Positions 5,725 to 5,804 of a stretch of 5,804 bases of DNA are shown piece by piece. A program made the position numbers and the translations under genes. How positions within the stretch are numbered: the first letter of the stretch is position 1; every line of letters starts with the position of its first letter. The notes under the pieces are model-generated. The model had not been told where the DNA came from, did not search any database, and saw nothing but the letters and a program-made list of their open reading frames with translations. Origin of the DNA: Tannerella sp. oral taxon 808 (lineage in GTDB: Bacteria; Bacteroidota; Bacteroidia; Bacteroidales; Tannerellaceae); the NCBI GenBank assembly GCA_002890585.1, contig MIQB01000114.1, forward strand, positions 1 to 5,804. Reading direction: 5' to 3'.

Positions 5725-5735
5725 CTACCACGTCT

Positions 5736-5804
5736 ATCAAAACTCTCAAATACATATTCATCACCCTGCTCACCCTCGTCGTGCTGCTCTACGGATTGCC
5801 AGCC
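5736..5804 (+). CDS. Start of a membrane-anchored or exported protein (cut by window edge, start uncertain)
   Basis: From 5736 the frame reads I-K-T-L-K-Y-I-F-I-T-L-L-T-L-V-V-L-L-Y-G-L-P-A to the window edge. Two lysines followed by about 16 hydrophobic residues are a classic N-terminal signal or signal-anchor. The codon at the expected start is ATC, one base from ATG. No ATG, GTG or TTG lies in frame between the predicted promoter start (about 5689) and this point. The frame is open back to an ATG at 5478 preceded by AGGAGG, but that would give 86 residues translated from hairpin DNA before the membrane segment. In-frame GTG at 5781 would cut the segment. I favour a coding start near 5736. 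Leaders like this occur on TamB/AsmA-like proteins of Bacteroidetes, among many others. With 23 codons the product cannot be identified. Confidence 0.5.
   Translation, partial: MKTLKYIFITLLTLVVLLYGLPA

Larger units (their letters stand above)
5278..5735. other. Intergenic region rich in inverted repeats, no convincing gene
   Basis: Between the TAA of the large gene and the next hydrophobic leader lie 458 bases. Reading frames here have no protein-like character. The stretch holds at least seven short inverted repeats (5295-5322, 5343-5381, 5401-5417, 5460-5472, 5533-5547, 5657-5671, 5703-5724) and one weaker one (5565-5581). It also holds an imperfect direct repeat (5490-5529) and one promoter-like site. 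Nothing resembling a tRNA, a CRISPR array or a known riboswitch was seen. Confidence 0.6.

Overview
The window holds one very large gene, broken by a single in-frame stop, followed by a hairpin-rich intergenic region and the first codons of a second gene. All recognisable genes are on the + strand. The organism looks like a Bacteroidales member. The evidence is a C-terminus resembling type IX secretion system (T9SS) type A sorting domains, a neighbouring beta-sandwich module of a kind common in Bacteroides, Parabacteroides and Tannerella secreted proteins, and a downstream promoter fitting the Bacteroidetes -33/-7 consensus. The GC-rich 3' half suggests a high-GC lineage such as an oral Tannerella relative, but this genus guess is inference.

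Bases 1-5277 form one continuous reading frame except for a lone TAG at 1768-1770. The part before the stop (from the ATG at 10, with the frame open to base 1) carries a Sec signal peptide. The part after it (1771-5277, first start-like codon TTG at 1795) carries beta-solenoid-like repeats, an autotransporter-like strand-rich segment, a beta-sandwich module with a basic Pro/Thr linker, and the sorting domain. Without the stop it would be a secreted, surface-anchored protein of at least 1755 codons. As it stands, each half lacks the targeting signal the other holds. I read this as a recently inactivated or strain-variable surface adhesin-like protein, or a sequencing error. Stop-codon read-through is a less likely option.

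Bases 5278-5735 (458 bases) hold no convincing gene but many inverted repeats. They include a 17-bp hairpin suited to terminating transcription, a REP-like element with GTAGGGG/CCCCTAC ends, a related GGGCAGAC/GTCTGCCC element, and a promoter at 5652-5682 whose spacer contains a perfect 5-bp inverted repeat.

From 5736 to the right edge a frame encodes a typical N-terminal signal/anchor segment (IKTLKYIFITLLTLVVLLYG). It has an ATC where an ATG would be expected. The nearest upstream in-frame canonical start lies at the far side of the hairpin region and beyond the predicted promoter.
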